From: Heligmosomoides polygyrus polygyrus
Lineage: Eukaryota; Nematoda; Chromadorea; Rhabditida; Heligmosomidae
NCBI GenBank assembly: GCA_947396885.1
Contig: CANDYH010001072.1
Location: 1-64,000 of the forward strand
Reading direction: 5' to 3'
Length of the DNA: 64,000 nt
Part shown: positions 43,077 to 55,350 of the stretch, in pieces
Layout: every line of letters starts with the position of its first letter
Position numbering within the stretch: the stretch's first letter is position 1
Made by a program: the position numbers and the translations under genes
Notes under the pieces: generated by a model
Seen by the model: the letters and a program-made list of their open reading frames with translations, nothing else
What the model was told of the DNA's origin: nothing
The model's database searches: none

Positions 43077-44224
43077 AACAATTCGTAACCTACGCTTGAA
43101 ATAAGCATGTAAATAGAGCCCTACACACCTGCTGTATGTAGTCGTTCAATTCTCTAAGAATATGTAGTGAGCATGCTCTGAGCCCTCGACAACGGCAAGT
43201 GCTAATCTTTCAAGATGGGAATTAAAAAGGTGGTCTTCTACAACAAACGTGAAACGACTCCTAGATGACCGAGCGAGCTCAGCAATTCCATTTTGATGAA
43301 ATGGAGGTTGTCGAGGCAATCACAGCCACTGAAGCAAAATTCTCCGGATCGTTTAAACCACTTCATCACCACGTTAACCTGTTTGTTGCACTTCTTACTT
43401 TAGTACAGGCCCACACAAAAACAAAAACAGCACAAACCGCGACTGACACACCATTTTATGTCGCTAAAACAGCATGAGGTGAACCAACCTAATCAGGGGA
43501 AATGCTATGAAGAGACTATAATTACTATGTAAGTTCATAGCACTTGATTGTTGTGAATGGCCAGCCTGACGATAAGGGCAAAAGAATGCATTCTCATGAT
43601 CAGTTTGCTTCGAAATTTTGAGTGCAACACACCGGGTCAACTTTTACTAACGGGAATATGAGCAAATTTTCTTTCATCGGTTAGCGTCCTCCGTGAGTGT
43701 AGTTCTGACCAAAAATTATGACCAATTCTGTTGTCCTCAGTTACTTTTCCAGACAGCATCTGTTCATAGGAACACCTCCACAGTAGTCTTCATCACAAAG
43801 TCGGCCTTGCAATGACCTAGTATTGTCCACATTGAAAATTTTCGGCATTTTCTACTTTCCACGCTTCGTGTTCTAGAGCTGACCTGAGCTCAGCGCTTGA
43901 CACTCGGATCGCCCGCAGCCTCCCTCGCACCTAGGTGCTAGATCCAGCGGCACCAGTCCATCCACAATGAACAGTAAAACATCACCTAGCGATCGTTCCG
44001 TTGGTGTACGCTCCTGTTTCCCTCTTATGTTTGGCACGGAATCCTATAGCATTAATGCTCTTTAGGAAAGCAATGAAGCGGCAACTCATCCACGTTTTCG
44101 AATTTTCTATGATAAGGCGTAGGCTCATTTACATTTGCTTTTTTTCCTCACAAGCAAAGAAGTAGGAATAAAAGGGAATAAATGGTATTAATCAAATCCT
44201 TAAAGAGTGAGCCCAGCAAATTGA
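43077..44224. other. no gene seen
   Basis: Mixed-composition intergenic sequence. A 70-codon frame at 43265 has no recognisable domain. Confidence 0.45.
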
Positions 44225-44405
44225 TTTTATTAGATGTCGTAGATGCAATCTGAATGCAGTTTTGGCCTAAACAATGACCTACATAGTCAGCCGAGGGAGT
44301 AGTCAGTGTTTTTCCTTTCCAGAAAAGTTTGGTACCCGTCCATCAACCCCGAAGGGATGGAAGGCTTAGTTGGCTGGGTGGGAAATCCCAACATGGAATT
44401 GTCCC
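44225..44405 (-). repeat. SINE fragment
   Basis: Reverse strand TTCCATGTTGGGATTTCCCA, GCCTTCCATCCCTTCGGGG and a CTGGAAAGGAAAAACACTGAC block match the SINE body. Confidence 0.6.
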
Positions 44406-44434
44406 TCTGTCTGCCATCTATTTGCTATTTGCCC

Positions 44435-44830
44435 ATCTATCATATTTGCTTTCACAGAGCTAATGTGGTCCAAGAACTCCCATGACAACTCAGTCCATAC
44501 TGTCGATTTCTTTTCATCTCCAGAGAAGACTATTGCAGTAGGGAATCGTACAAATATGTTAGCCGGTAGACAGGCTTTATAACAAGTCGGTAACACCCAT
44601 CCACCAGCTAATAAAAATAAAAGGCAACTGTTGGGTTGCGCCACGCATTCTATTCTACGGAATGCCGTGGAGGTGATTTGAATATGTACTTGGCCCTTAG
44701 AGTGACTTTCTTAGCCGAGCAATGGACTAGTCAATGTCTTTCCTTTCCAGAAAATTTTTACGCCGACCCACTGAGCTCGAAGTGATGTAAGACTTAGTTA
44801 GCTTGGACTTAGTTGACAGGAGTACCCCTA
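44435..44830 (-). repeat. SINE plus tail, left arm of inverted pair
   Basis: Reverse strand carries the SINE body (44830-44640: GTGGGTCGGCGTAAA-type core, TGACTAGTCCATTGCTCGGC, GGGTTGCGCC inverse). It is followed by a tail with ATTTTTATTAGCTGGTGGAT and AAGAAATCGACAGTATGGAC. The plus-strand copy at 45385-45775 repeats the same order at high similarity, leaving a spacer of about 550 bp. Confidence 0.65.
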
Positions 44831-45384
44831 ATTCATTAAGTCATTGCTGTCTTCCAGTTTTTAAACCAATGACACAATTACTAATAGTAGATGGTGGTTA
44901 ATCTCTGCGCCTCGCATTTTACTTCTATTGCATCTCTTGGCGGTGGATTTTTTTTTACATTCTCTACGGATGCGACTTGAGCACATATTTAGCTTAGGTT
45001 ACTTTTTTGTGCCATTGTTCTGCATGATTTCGTGAAAAACAAAACGAATGTAGAAAAACTTTTGAGTGACCGAATTTGAATGGGAATCACTACTTCCATA
45101 GTGAAGGCGATATGAATGGGCCACGCTGAAGTTGGGCCACGTTTCATGCCATTCGATAGAGCCTTTTATGCTAAACTGAGTGGTGTTATTGATAGTAGGG
45201 GAAACTGTAATGGGCGGGTAAGAGCGAGGAGAACATCGACGGTTGTTGTGCCAAATTTCACGCCCGGGCGTGTTCTCAGCGCGAATACTCTGTCACAAAT
45301 GATACTTTCCGACTGCAGCTTGTGGGTTTTATAGGCAGTAAATCCCAATGCCTTAATGAACTAGTGGTGAATACTCCTGCTGGC

Positions 45385-45775
45385 GCGTGGTAGTGCAGTC
45401 GAAGGAGGTGTTGACTGTCGCGTGCGCCCAATTCCAGGTTGGGATTTCAGGCCAAGCCAACTGTCTTTCATCCCTTAGAGCTCAGTGGGTCGGCGTAAAT
45501 TTTTCTGGAAAGGAAAGACACTGACTTGTCCATCGCTCGGCTAAGAAAGTCATTTTAAAGGCCATAAGTTCCGTAGAATAGAGTGCGTTGCGTATCCCAA
45601 AGGATTGAGAAAAAAGTTTCTCCTTTACCTTTTATTATTATTAGCAGATGGATGGATGTTACCTACTTGTTATAAATTCTATCTACCTGTCAACATATTC
45701 GCACGACTCCCTTCTTTAATAGTCATCCCTGGAAACGAGAAGAAATCGACAGTATCGACCGAGCTGTCATGGGGG
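45385..45775 (+). repeat. SINE plus tail, right arm of inverted pair
   Basis: TGGTAGTGCAGTCGAAGGAG (A-box-like), AATTCCAGGTTGGGATTTC (B-box region), CAGTGGGTCGGCGTAAATTT, GTGCGTTGCGTATCCCAAAG, then the tail ATTATTATTAGCAGATGGAT and AAGAAATCGACAGTATCGAC. Inverse of 44435-44830. Confidence 0.65.
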
Positions 45776-45782
45776 ATACATA

Positions 45783-46085
45783 TAAAGGATAAAGGATAAA
45801 GAGCGGCTTTACTCAATTCCTTCTGGGATGCGCTGTGCATTCTACTTCTACAGGATGTCATGAAGGCGATTTGAATGCGTATTTGGCCATACAATGCGGA
45901 GGCTAGCCGATGAACAAGCGGTGGCCAGCATATGAAAAAAGAGAAAAGCTTGCGGTGGCGAGCCGATGAACAAATTAGCGCTTTACCCTTCACAGACAAA
46001 TCTAGTACCGATTCACCGACCCCGGATAGATGGAAACTTTGGTTGGCCTGAGGAGGAAATTGGAACCTGGAAACTAGCTAGTACA
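45783..46085 (-). repeat. SINE copy
   Basis: Begins on the plus strand with the tail GGATAAAGGATAAAG. The reverse complement then gives the 3' block, CGGCTCGCCACCGC and GGGGTCGGTGAATCGGTAC. The segment AGCCGATGAACAA(G) with GGTGGC occurs twice, a small internal duplication. Confidence 0.65.
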
Positions 46086-46984
46086 TTCGATTACGTAACA
46101 TTCTTGTCTCAAAAAGTGAGCGTGAAAATGAATTCAGATCAAAACAATATTTAAATTATTCTAAAATTATCAGTATGAGTATACGAACGTGAAGACCGAA
46201 GCGAATCGATAGTACTGTTCGCCGATCGGCACTGTGCAGTCCTCTACAATTGGCGCAGTAGCGCTGGGTCTCGCACCCAGGTGCGAGGAGGCCTTTATCG
46301 GGCGCGGGCGATGCACGCAGAGCCCAGGTCGAGCCGAACGCTGCCCAGAACTCGACCTCGGCAGAAAAGGCGCAAAATGTCAATTTCTTCAAATTTTATA
46401 AAATTAGATAGTTGTGAAGCGCTTCCAATGGTGGGATGTGCTGTCTTAAGCATTTGAGGGACTGACTGGCGTGGAGTCCTAAATTTTGTAAACAAATCGG
46501 GATCGGGAAATTGTAGATTTTTCTCGAGTTTAGACACCTGAAAAACTATATTAGAATGAACTCAGCTCCTCCTACCTTGCCTGTATCAGAGGCACCCATG
46601 CCTATTTTACACAGAAAAAATCTCGGCACTCGATCCTCCCTTTTTAAAAAGTTATGGCATCGAGAATCGAAGAGGAAATCCATTGCTTAGAATGAAGTGC
46701 AATAAATTTATGGCTAGAAAATTTTTCTTTTTTTAAAGTTAATGATGATTCGGTTTGCATTTCCTCTATATGCATTAGTCAGAAGAAGTTTTAACTTTGT
46801 AACTTCATTCTTAAAAAAGTTACAGTAGCTGTACAAAGGAAAAGCTCACTGCTGGTCAAGAATGAAGAATGGGGATGCAAAGCCAAAAGTTGGTGATGCG
46901 AAATCTGGACATCTCTCTAGATATGTTACCTGTTCTGAGCCGATAGTGCTGCAAAGAAATTTTTAGTAATACAAAATTAGCTAT
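46086..46984. other. no gene seen
   Basis: AT-rich apart from a GC-richer part at 46240-46370 containing a CTCGCACCCAGGTGCGAG palindrome (46270-46287). No gene recognised. Confidence 0.45.
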
Positions 46985-47120
46985 TCCCGGGGCGAGTGGT
47001 AGCGCAATTGGACCAACCGCTATTCATTGTGTGGACCAAGAATAAATTCAAATCACATCTACAATATTTCGCAGAAGTAATATGCATGGCGCGTCCCAAT
47101 TGCGAGTTTTCGTCTATTGC
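46985..47120 (+). repeat. diverged SINE with tRNA-like head
   Basis: GCGAGTGGTAGCGCAATTGG is a clear A-box-type tRNA head, AATAAATTCAAATCACATC a B-box region, then ATATTTCGCAGAAGTAATAT and GCATGGCGCGTCCCAATTG, the 3' block of the family. Shorter than the other copies (the mid-section is missing). Confidence 0.6.
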
Positions 47121-47564
47121 GCATCGTATTCCTTGATGTGGCCAGATAAAGTCAGTTGCCGGCAGAACTCGGTAGATAAAGAAAAAATTTGTTAATTCTT
47201 ATTAGAATAATTGAAAAATATAGAGTAGAATAATATATCTATGGTGTTATAAGCTTTTCGGTCTACATAATCTTCCCTGAGGAGGAGCAACTTTCAATGC
47301 GCTGGCATTAAATCTGCGCGCTTAGGTGTCCTTTGGGCGCAATTAGTGGAGACGTCCATCGCTAATGAGTATCCCCTGGTGCTTTCAAAAAAATAGCGGT
47401 CAAAAATGGAGTAGCAAAAAATGTTTTTGCGGCAATGGCTAGATCTCGTCAAGGAGATCACAATGGTATGTGAGTTTTTCAAAAAGGATGAAGATCAAGA
47501 GGATCTACAGCAAAAGAACAGAAAGAACGCGGAAAACGCGCCTACCGCGCCCTTTTTCCAATCC
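47121..47564. other. no gene seen
   Basis: AT-rich, downstream of the LTR-element fragment. No polymerase motifs. Confidence 0.45.
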
Positions 47565-49246
47565 TTATGGTGGGTATTGTAGCGCGGCGGGGTCCATGAC
47601 GAGGAAGTCCTTAGATTCTAGTATGAAATTGGTACTTGCTCGACCTCGACCTACCGCTTGGTATAAGACGGGACGAACTCCGTTAATAGCGAGTGTAGGC
47701 AACTCGATGACAGGTAAGCTCTTGGGCTGCCCATCCTTAAGAATTTGCACTAAGGAGAATAGGGTACGAACGAACTTCCTGGAAAGGTAGTCGGAAGAAG
47801 GAAGTTGACAATACTTATCCTCGGGCATCGCATTAGCCACCTGAGCGGAGCTCAACACTGAAAAGCGGAGGGGTCTGGGGTAGACCAATCTTTCTAAATG
47901 GTGGGAATCCTTCAGATAATGATTGAAGTCTGGGGGAGTCTCCTTTGGGATTTGGTCCACGTAGGGAAGGTCGAAAACAACGGCCTGATCGCGCCTGCGG
48001 TCCTGCGAGCGTGGGGGGCTTCGGGTGGCGCCACGACCTCTGCCACGTCCGCGTCCTCGGGCGCTGCCTCGGGAAGACGGTACAAAAGGCTCCGAGCTAG
48101 TGCGAGATCTCCGGGACCCGCATGGGTGGGCTGCCGTGGCACCAGCGCGTCCACGAGACGGCGCACGTGGCGTGGGGTTTACTGGTAATGGCAGCGGAGG
48201 GAATTCCTCAAGTGCCGTGTGCTGCGGGATTCCCTTCGTGGAGACGGACAGACTCGTGAATAATGGCCAGTGCCGCCACAGTTAAAGCACTGAATAGGAT
48301 CCTGTTGATTGGCCCTGTCGTAACCGGTCCTGGTCCTTAGCTGGTCCTAAAATTTGACGATATTTTTCCTAAGGATAGGTCGCCTTGGTTGGGATCTCCG
48401 GTGTGAAATATTACCACCTTCCGATCGCTCCACTACGCCTACCTGAATCGAGTGAGAAACCGCCGCCGGATTCATCAAGCGTTTCGCCGCGGCCTCGGTC
48501 AGAAGCTGCTCGACCGTCTGAGCCTTCGTCACTGCCTGGTCAAACCTCGTCGGATTGTCGAGCTTGACGGAGTACCGAATGTCGCTACGGAGCCTGGCGA
48601 CAAACTCTTCAAGCATCCGTTCTTTCTTCATCGTCTCGTTCTGGCCCGCCGTAGCTGCGCGGTCTAAATTGAGCAGCCGGTTGGCAAAGGTGAGACTAGG
48701 CTCAACCGGCTCCTGGCGGCATGTTGAAAGAGTTTGGCGAGCAACATACATTTGCTGCGGGCTCGCGAAGAATTTTCGTAGGTGGGCCACAACCGTGTTG
48801 AAGACCCGACGTTCCTCCTGCGTTAGTTCCTCAACCTTTTCCCGTGCAAAGTCATCTGAATAATTGATCAGGAAATTGGCATTGTGCTCCGGAGTGGCGA
48901 CCAAGTCTGAAGGCGTCCTCCACTCGGCGAAGCCATACTGAGAGCTCCTTCTGGTTTCCCTCGGATCCTCTAAACGGCTGAAGGTTTTGTGGGGAATTCT
49001 CCGGTCCACAGGCGGCAACTTTTTTGAATCGTTCCACCAAGGCGGCATTCCCGCGCACCTCCGACGTGGCATCGCGAAGTTGCCTCGCATCGCGACCATG
49101 GATGGTCGCTCGTGCGCTATGTCCGTTACCACAAGCGTCGATGGCGCTGTAACATTTTCAGGTAAGTTGACCGGTGTCGTGTTACTTACAGCCAAAGAAT
49201 CGCCATTGTCTGACGAAGCAGCCTGAGACCGCGCAATGGGTCTCAT
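47565..49246 (-). pseudogene. LTR-retroelement gag-like fragment with zinc knuckle
   Basis: The 299-codon minus-strand frame 49246-48347 has a gag-like helical core (YSDDFAREKVEELTQEERRV, FFASPQQMYVARQTLSTCRQ, MLEEFVARLRSDIRYSVKL, TKAQTVEQLLTEAAAKRLMN). Past its stop, a CCHC knuckle CFNCGGTGHYSRVC is readable at about 48284-48243 in another register. A further frame at 47960-47565 may be the start of a pol/protease region, but the aspartic-protease DTG signature is not visible. No RT, integrase or LTR pair is seen, so this is a broken remnant. Gypsy- versus Pao-type cannot be decided. Confidence 0.7.
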
Positions 49247-50957
49247 GCTTTATCGCCACCCAACGACTTAGGAAACTGACTTACCTGCATATCCGACGAG
49301 ACGAGGCTGATCCAGGTTGAGGTTGACGTGTAACGGTCCTTACAGGAGACGAAGATAGCAGAGTATAGTAAGTAAGCGCCGATGAAGAGCGGTCCGACCA
49401 CCAACAGAGGAGTCGCACCGAGTATGAATGAGACGGGCCTCCGCGGGGAGGGGTGGGTGGTACTGTAGAGCGGGGCCTGACCCGAATCACGTGAGTGGTC
49501 GGCTGCTCTCCACCGTAACCCGCGCGGACCGTCTCCCAGACGCGGCGCTGTGAAAATAAACATTGACATTAACCCCACTAGATCGTTCTGAAGATATGTG
49601 CCGCTCCGAGCAGAAGCATCCGATATCTTCATTCCGATCGCGAAGCCGAGGAGCGACTCCCGTAACATTTCCGTTATCTCGAAGCGCATCGAGGAGCTCG
49701 GCATTTGCTGGATTTCAAACTATTGACTTTTGCTGACTCGATGCTGAAAACGGAAAGTGCAACGAAGCAGCTCCAACTATCTTCTCGGTTATGGCTCCAA
49801 AAAACTGAAGAAAAGAAAAAGTAGCGATCTCGAAAAGGTCAAGCTTCATCCAGAAGCTTTATATCCTAATTGAGCCTTTTTCTTTTAATCAGGCCAGCGG
49901 CTTCGTAGATAAGTCCCCTAATCTCCCACTTATTTAAATAAAGATACCGTAGGGGAGATAAGCTGATATGGCGGCTCTGATGTTTAAAGGGTGAAAGCCG
50001 CCGAACTTCAAGGGAAACGCCGTGCCCAAAGTCAGTCACTTGAGCGCGGACTCGACTACCCCGTCGCGGTGCCGTCAAAATGCCTACGGACACTGCTCAA
50101 TTGGTACTTGTTCTCTAGTACTACTCTGAGCACTCTCCGTAGAGTCGCTTACATCTTGCCCGAATCGGGTCTCACCCTCTAGGCTATAACCTAAATAATA
50201 TTTCGCACCCTGCGATGCATATCCGCTATACTCGCCTTCTCACGGTGGATTCATCATAACCTTAGCTATTCACATGCTGCACTTCGACTGTTTAACACCA
50301 TTCTCCGGAGACGAAACTGCTGCTTAACTCCACTCTGCGGAGCCAACCACGATAATGAGCCACATTTCCACGAAAATGCAATGACTGCTCAACGCCACTC
50401 TGCGGAGCCTACGCACCTCAAACAAGCTCGTAACACTGGTTTCGGACCTTACAGGTCCCCGGGGATGCGCGACACTACCCCCTTAGGGTGCAAGTTAGAC
50501 CCTTGCTCCAGGGTGACACTCCACATTTTCAAAAACCTATCCCGGCAATTGCAAGTTTTCGACCACTGCTGGGTCCCTTACCGGGAACTAAGTCAAGGAT
50601 ACAATGTCAGCATGGTACACTACCGTGGTCAAAATACACTTTACATCGGCAAAAATGAACCGCGCAAGCCTAGCAGTGCAGGAAGACATCTTCGAATCCG
50701 AACCCCTGACCCCTTCCTGCAAGTCCGCCCCCTTATCCACCCGGCCTCCCAGCCGTTGCGTACATGGTCGTGAGCGTACATGGCGCACCTCAATGTTCCA
50801 CGTCGCTTACTGTACGGCTAACAGGCAAATTGTGAAATCGCTGTGACTCCGCTATTGTGCCTGTGCCAAACCTTTTGTAGGTTAGATTTTCACATCTCCA
50901 TTTGAGTGACGTGCAGAGATCCAGGCGGACTGCGACACTTTTCAAATCAAATTCTTA
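49247..50957. other. 5' flank of the gag-like region; no confident gene
   Basis: A minus-strand 153-codon frame (49704-49243) has a hydrophobic stretch near its middle (ATPLLVVGPLFIGAYLLYSA) and overlaps the gag start by 4 bases. It could be element leader or unrelated. A ~20-bp motif (CCACTCTGCGGAGCC with flanks) is repeated at about 50328 and 50389. I found no matching LTRs. Confidence 0.35.
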
Positions 50958-52204
50958 CCAGGTTGTCCAATAATTCTTGTCCGAAAATTTCACCATTTTT
51001 AATTTTTTTCAACTTTATTGAAAAACAAGTCTAATCAACAATATAATCACCACAGTTATCCACGACAGTGGCCCATTGAGGTCGCCGATGCCCTTGGCCC
51101 AGAACTCCGGGGGCTGCGACTCGAAGAAATCCGCGATGTAGGATTTGAGGTTGTCGTAGTTGGTGAATTTTCTTCCGGCCAAACGGTGCTTCAGCGGGCG
51201 GAACAAGTGGTAGTCGAAGGGGGCGAGGTGCGGGGAATACGGCGGATGGGCAACCGTCTCCCAGCCGAGCGTCGCCAACTTCTGCTGGGTCTCCTTCGCC
51301 ACGTGGGGGCGCGCGTTGTCGTGCAGCAGATGGAGCAGGCCCTTCGGGGACGCTTTTCTCAGAAGGCGGCGGCTAGTTTCTCGAGCTGATCGGTGTAGAT
51401 GGAGGCGGTGACCGTCCTGCCTTGCGGGAGCAGCTCGAAGTACAGCATGCCCTTGGCGTCCTACCAGCAGCAGAGCATGATCTTCAGCGAGCGCAGGTCG
51501 GCTTTCGTCGTCGTCGGCGGCTCTTCTCCGCGCGGAATCCAGACGGCAGGGCGGGCGACGTTGTCGTAGAGGACCCAGCTCTCATCACCAGTGACCAGTT
51601 CCTCAAGAAACTCCTTGCGATGTGGACGAAGGAGGAGGGACTGGCAGACGGCCACGCGGCTCTGCTTGTTGGCGTCCGTCAGACGGTTGGGGATCCAACG
51701 GGAAAGAACTTTTTGGTAGCCGAGTAAGTTGAGTCGATTGTGGATGGTGGCCTTGCTGCAGCCGAGCGTCGTCGCCAGTTCACGGGTGGTGGCTTCCGGC
51801 TTCTCCTTGATACAGCGACGGACTTCGTCATCATCCACCGTAGAAGGCCTCCCGCTGTGCTCCCTGTCCTCGAGGCTCGTGTCGCCGCTCTCGAAACGAT
51901 TGAACCAGCGCCTAACTGTGCGTTGGGACACTGCATCCTCCTTGCACGCTCTGCTGATGTTGGCGACCGCGATGCCCGTGTCGTTGCCCAGCAGCCACTC
52001 GTAGTACACGAACGTACGAATTCGACCTTGGTCCATTTTAGTTTGTACTGGTAGCTAGACGCGGCGACTGCGCCTTATATACTCCTAGCGTGGAACTCTG
52101 GGGAACCTTCTAGAAGGTTTTTACACTTGCCTGATATTATAACACTTCTAAGGAAAATTATAGAGTTTTGAAAATTTTCGGACAGGAATTATTGGACAGC
52201 CTGG
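50958..52204 (-). mobile_element. mariner transposon, near-complete
   Basis: The ends CCAGGTTGTCCAATAATTC and (inverted) CCAGGCTGTCCAATAATTC match over ~33 bases with two differences. TA is outside both (50956-50957, 52205-52206). 1247 bp. The minus strand holds one transposase gene. Confidence 0.93.
51040..52036 (-). pseudogene. mariner DD34D transposase, lightly damaged
   Basis: ATG at 52036. The first 191 codons are open: MDQGRIRTFVYYEWLLGND, RTVRRWFNRFESGDTSLEDR, GRPSTVDDDEVRRCIKEKPE, RWIPNRLTDANKQSR, and VTGDESWVLYDN with the first Asp. A TAG at 51461-51463 replaces an expected Trp (CCW*D). After a frameshift near 51355, HDNARPH (second Asp) and SPHLAPFDYHLF (third Asp) follow. A second frameshift near 51075 spoils the normal WATVVDN...YIVD ending. 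The G+C-rich codon use contrasts with the AT-rich flanks, which suits horizontal or recent arrival. Confidence 0.92.
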
Positions 52205-52206
52205 TA

Positions 52207-53120
52207 TGTAGGTTTTCTGGATGTGGTGGCGCTTGGCACGGAGCCTGACCTTCAAAATGCTTTTCGCCCTGTGTGCAAGGACTGAGCCTTGTTGAAACGC
52301 ATCCACTGCGCATTGGTGAAGTGCCTGTGGGGGCAAAAATGTACAACAGCCTCGAAGATGTCCCGTCGGTACACATCTTGATTTATTTTTACTCTGTCGT
52401 TTAACAAAAACCAAGGCGTCTTTCCGTTAATGTAGATTCCACCCCAAACCATGAGCGCCTGCAAATTTTGACGATGCTCAGCGATGGCTGGAACAGCTCC
52501 GTTTCAGGTCCCGTTGTTTTGATCGTTGTGAACCTAGGAGCAGCTTGTTGTCCGTGAACAGTGTTTACTTCCACCCGCGACCTGCGGCCCGAAGCCTGAG
52601 CTGTCCGCATCAATGGAGCCGTTCGCGCTTCCTCTTGTCCGTCAGCAGCTGGACTTTATGGAACATGTAGGGCTTCAGTCCGCGTTTCTTTCTGGTTATT
52701 CGATGCAGATGTGAGACTGGCACCGATATCGCGGGAGATTTTTCTCAGGAGACCCCCGCATTTGGGATCTTTCGCTTTTCGATGAATTTCCGGATCTGCG
52801 GCATTCTTCCTTGTCCTGAACGATCACCGTCATGGCAAGCTCCTCACATTTTTTTTAGTTTCTCCGCAGACAGTCGACCGAGCAGGATAACGATGTCGCA
52901 TGGGCGGTTTACTTGACGATGAAGCTCCAAAGTCCCAGTGCGTTGATTTAACATCTTGAAAAAAAAGCGAAACTGGGACGTAATAGAACTCAACAAATTA
53001 TAACACCGGCAGAAAGATACGCACAAAAAATGGCCCTGTTGCCGCCATGCTGCAGATTAATGCATCCGCTTGAGGGAGCGTCAAACCTTTATCGCGTTAT
53101 TTTGGAACACTCTGTATGTA
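52207..53120 (-). pseudogene. Tc1/mariner (maT-like) transposase remnant
   Basis: Minus-strand frames include TLELHRQVNRPCDIVILLG (N-terminal helix-turn-helix), LLTDKR, FTDNKLL (first Asp), MVWGGIYINGKTPWFLLNDR and VKINQDVYRRDIFEAVV, in the order of DD37-type transposases. The far-right end CAGAGTGTTCCAAAATAACG (inverse, ending near 53115) looks like its terminus. The other end is missing where the neighbouring mariner begins. Frameshifts throughout. Confidence 0.7.
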
Positions 53121-54919
<1,799 letters not shown>

Positions 54920-55350
54920 CTGCACGTTTAGTCCCGCGCAGTCGCAGGGTCCGCTGTTCTTGTGATCTGTCGCCACCTCATCCTATCAAGGGCTTCATCT
55001 GCCATGGCACCCACTTCGGCGAGATCTCTCTTGATGACGTTCTTCCAGGTCTTCCTTGGGGCTCCTCTCGGACGCTTTCCGGGTGCCTCGAAATCTAGGG
55101 CCAACCTTATGGGGTGATTCTCTGGTCTTCTGAGGACGTGGTGTCCATACCACCTCAGGCGCTGCTCCCTCATCTTCAGCTGGATCGGGGCTGTCTTCAT
55201 CACCTTTGCCCTGACATCCTTTTCGCACCCTGTCCCGACGGGTCCATCCACATGCCCACCTCAGCATCCTCATTTCCGCAGCGTGCAGTTGCCGCTCCGG
55301 CGCCTCACCCAGGCACCAGCACTCACTGCCGTAGAGGCAGTGAGTGCTGG
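54920..55350 (-). pseudogene. LINE reverse transcriptase C-terminal fragment (second RTE-like family)
   Basis: Reverse strand: LYGSECWCLGEAPERQLHAA, EMRMLRWACGWTRRDRVR, then after a frame change IQLKMREQRLRWYGHHVLRR, PENHPIRLALDFEAPGKRPR, GAPRKTWKNVIKRDLAEVG and DRMRWRQITRTADPATARD. This is the conserved tail of a LINE RT (MRMLRW / LRWYGH / GRP-K motifs) and distinct from the 35.6-kb element. 5'-truncated exactly at a palindrome. Confidence 0.82.
55316..55350. repeat. 15-bp-arm palindrome at LINE truncation point
   Basis: CCAGCACTCACTGCC (55316-55330) is perfectly inverted at 55336-55350 with a 5-base loop. The LINE reading frame ends here. Confidence 0.9.

Noticed and set aside
47565..47960. 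Possible aspartic protease of the LTR element
   Set aside because: The expected DTG/DSG active-site motif is not visible (NGVRPVLYQAVGRG is at the position where I would look). Kept only as part of the fragment.
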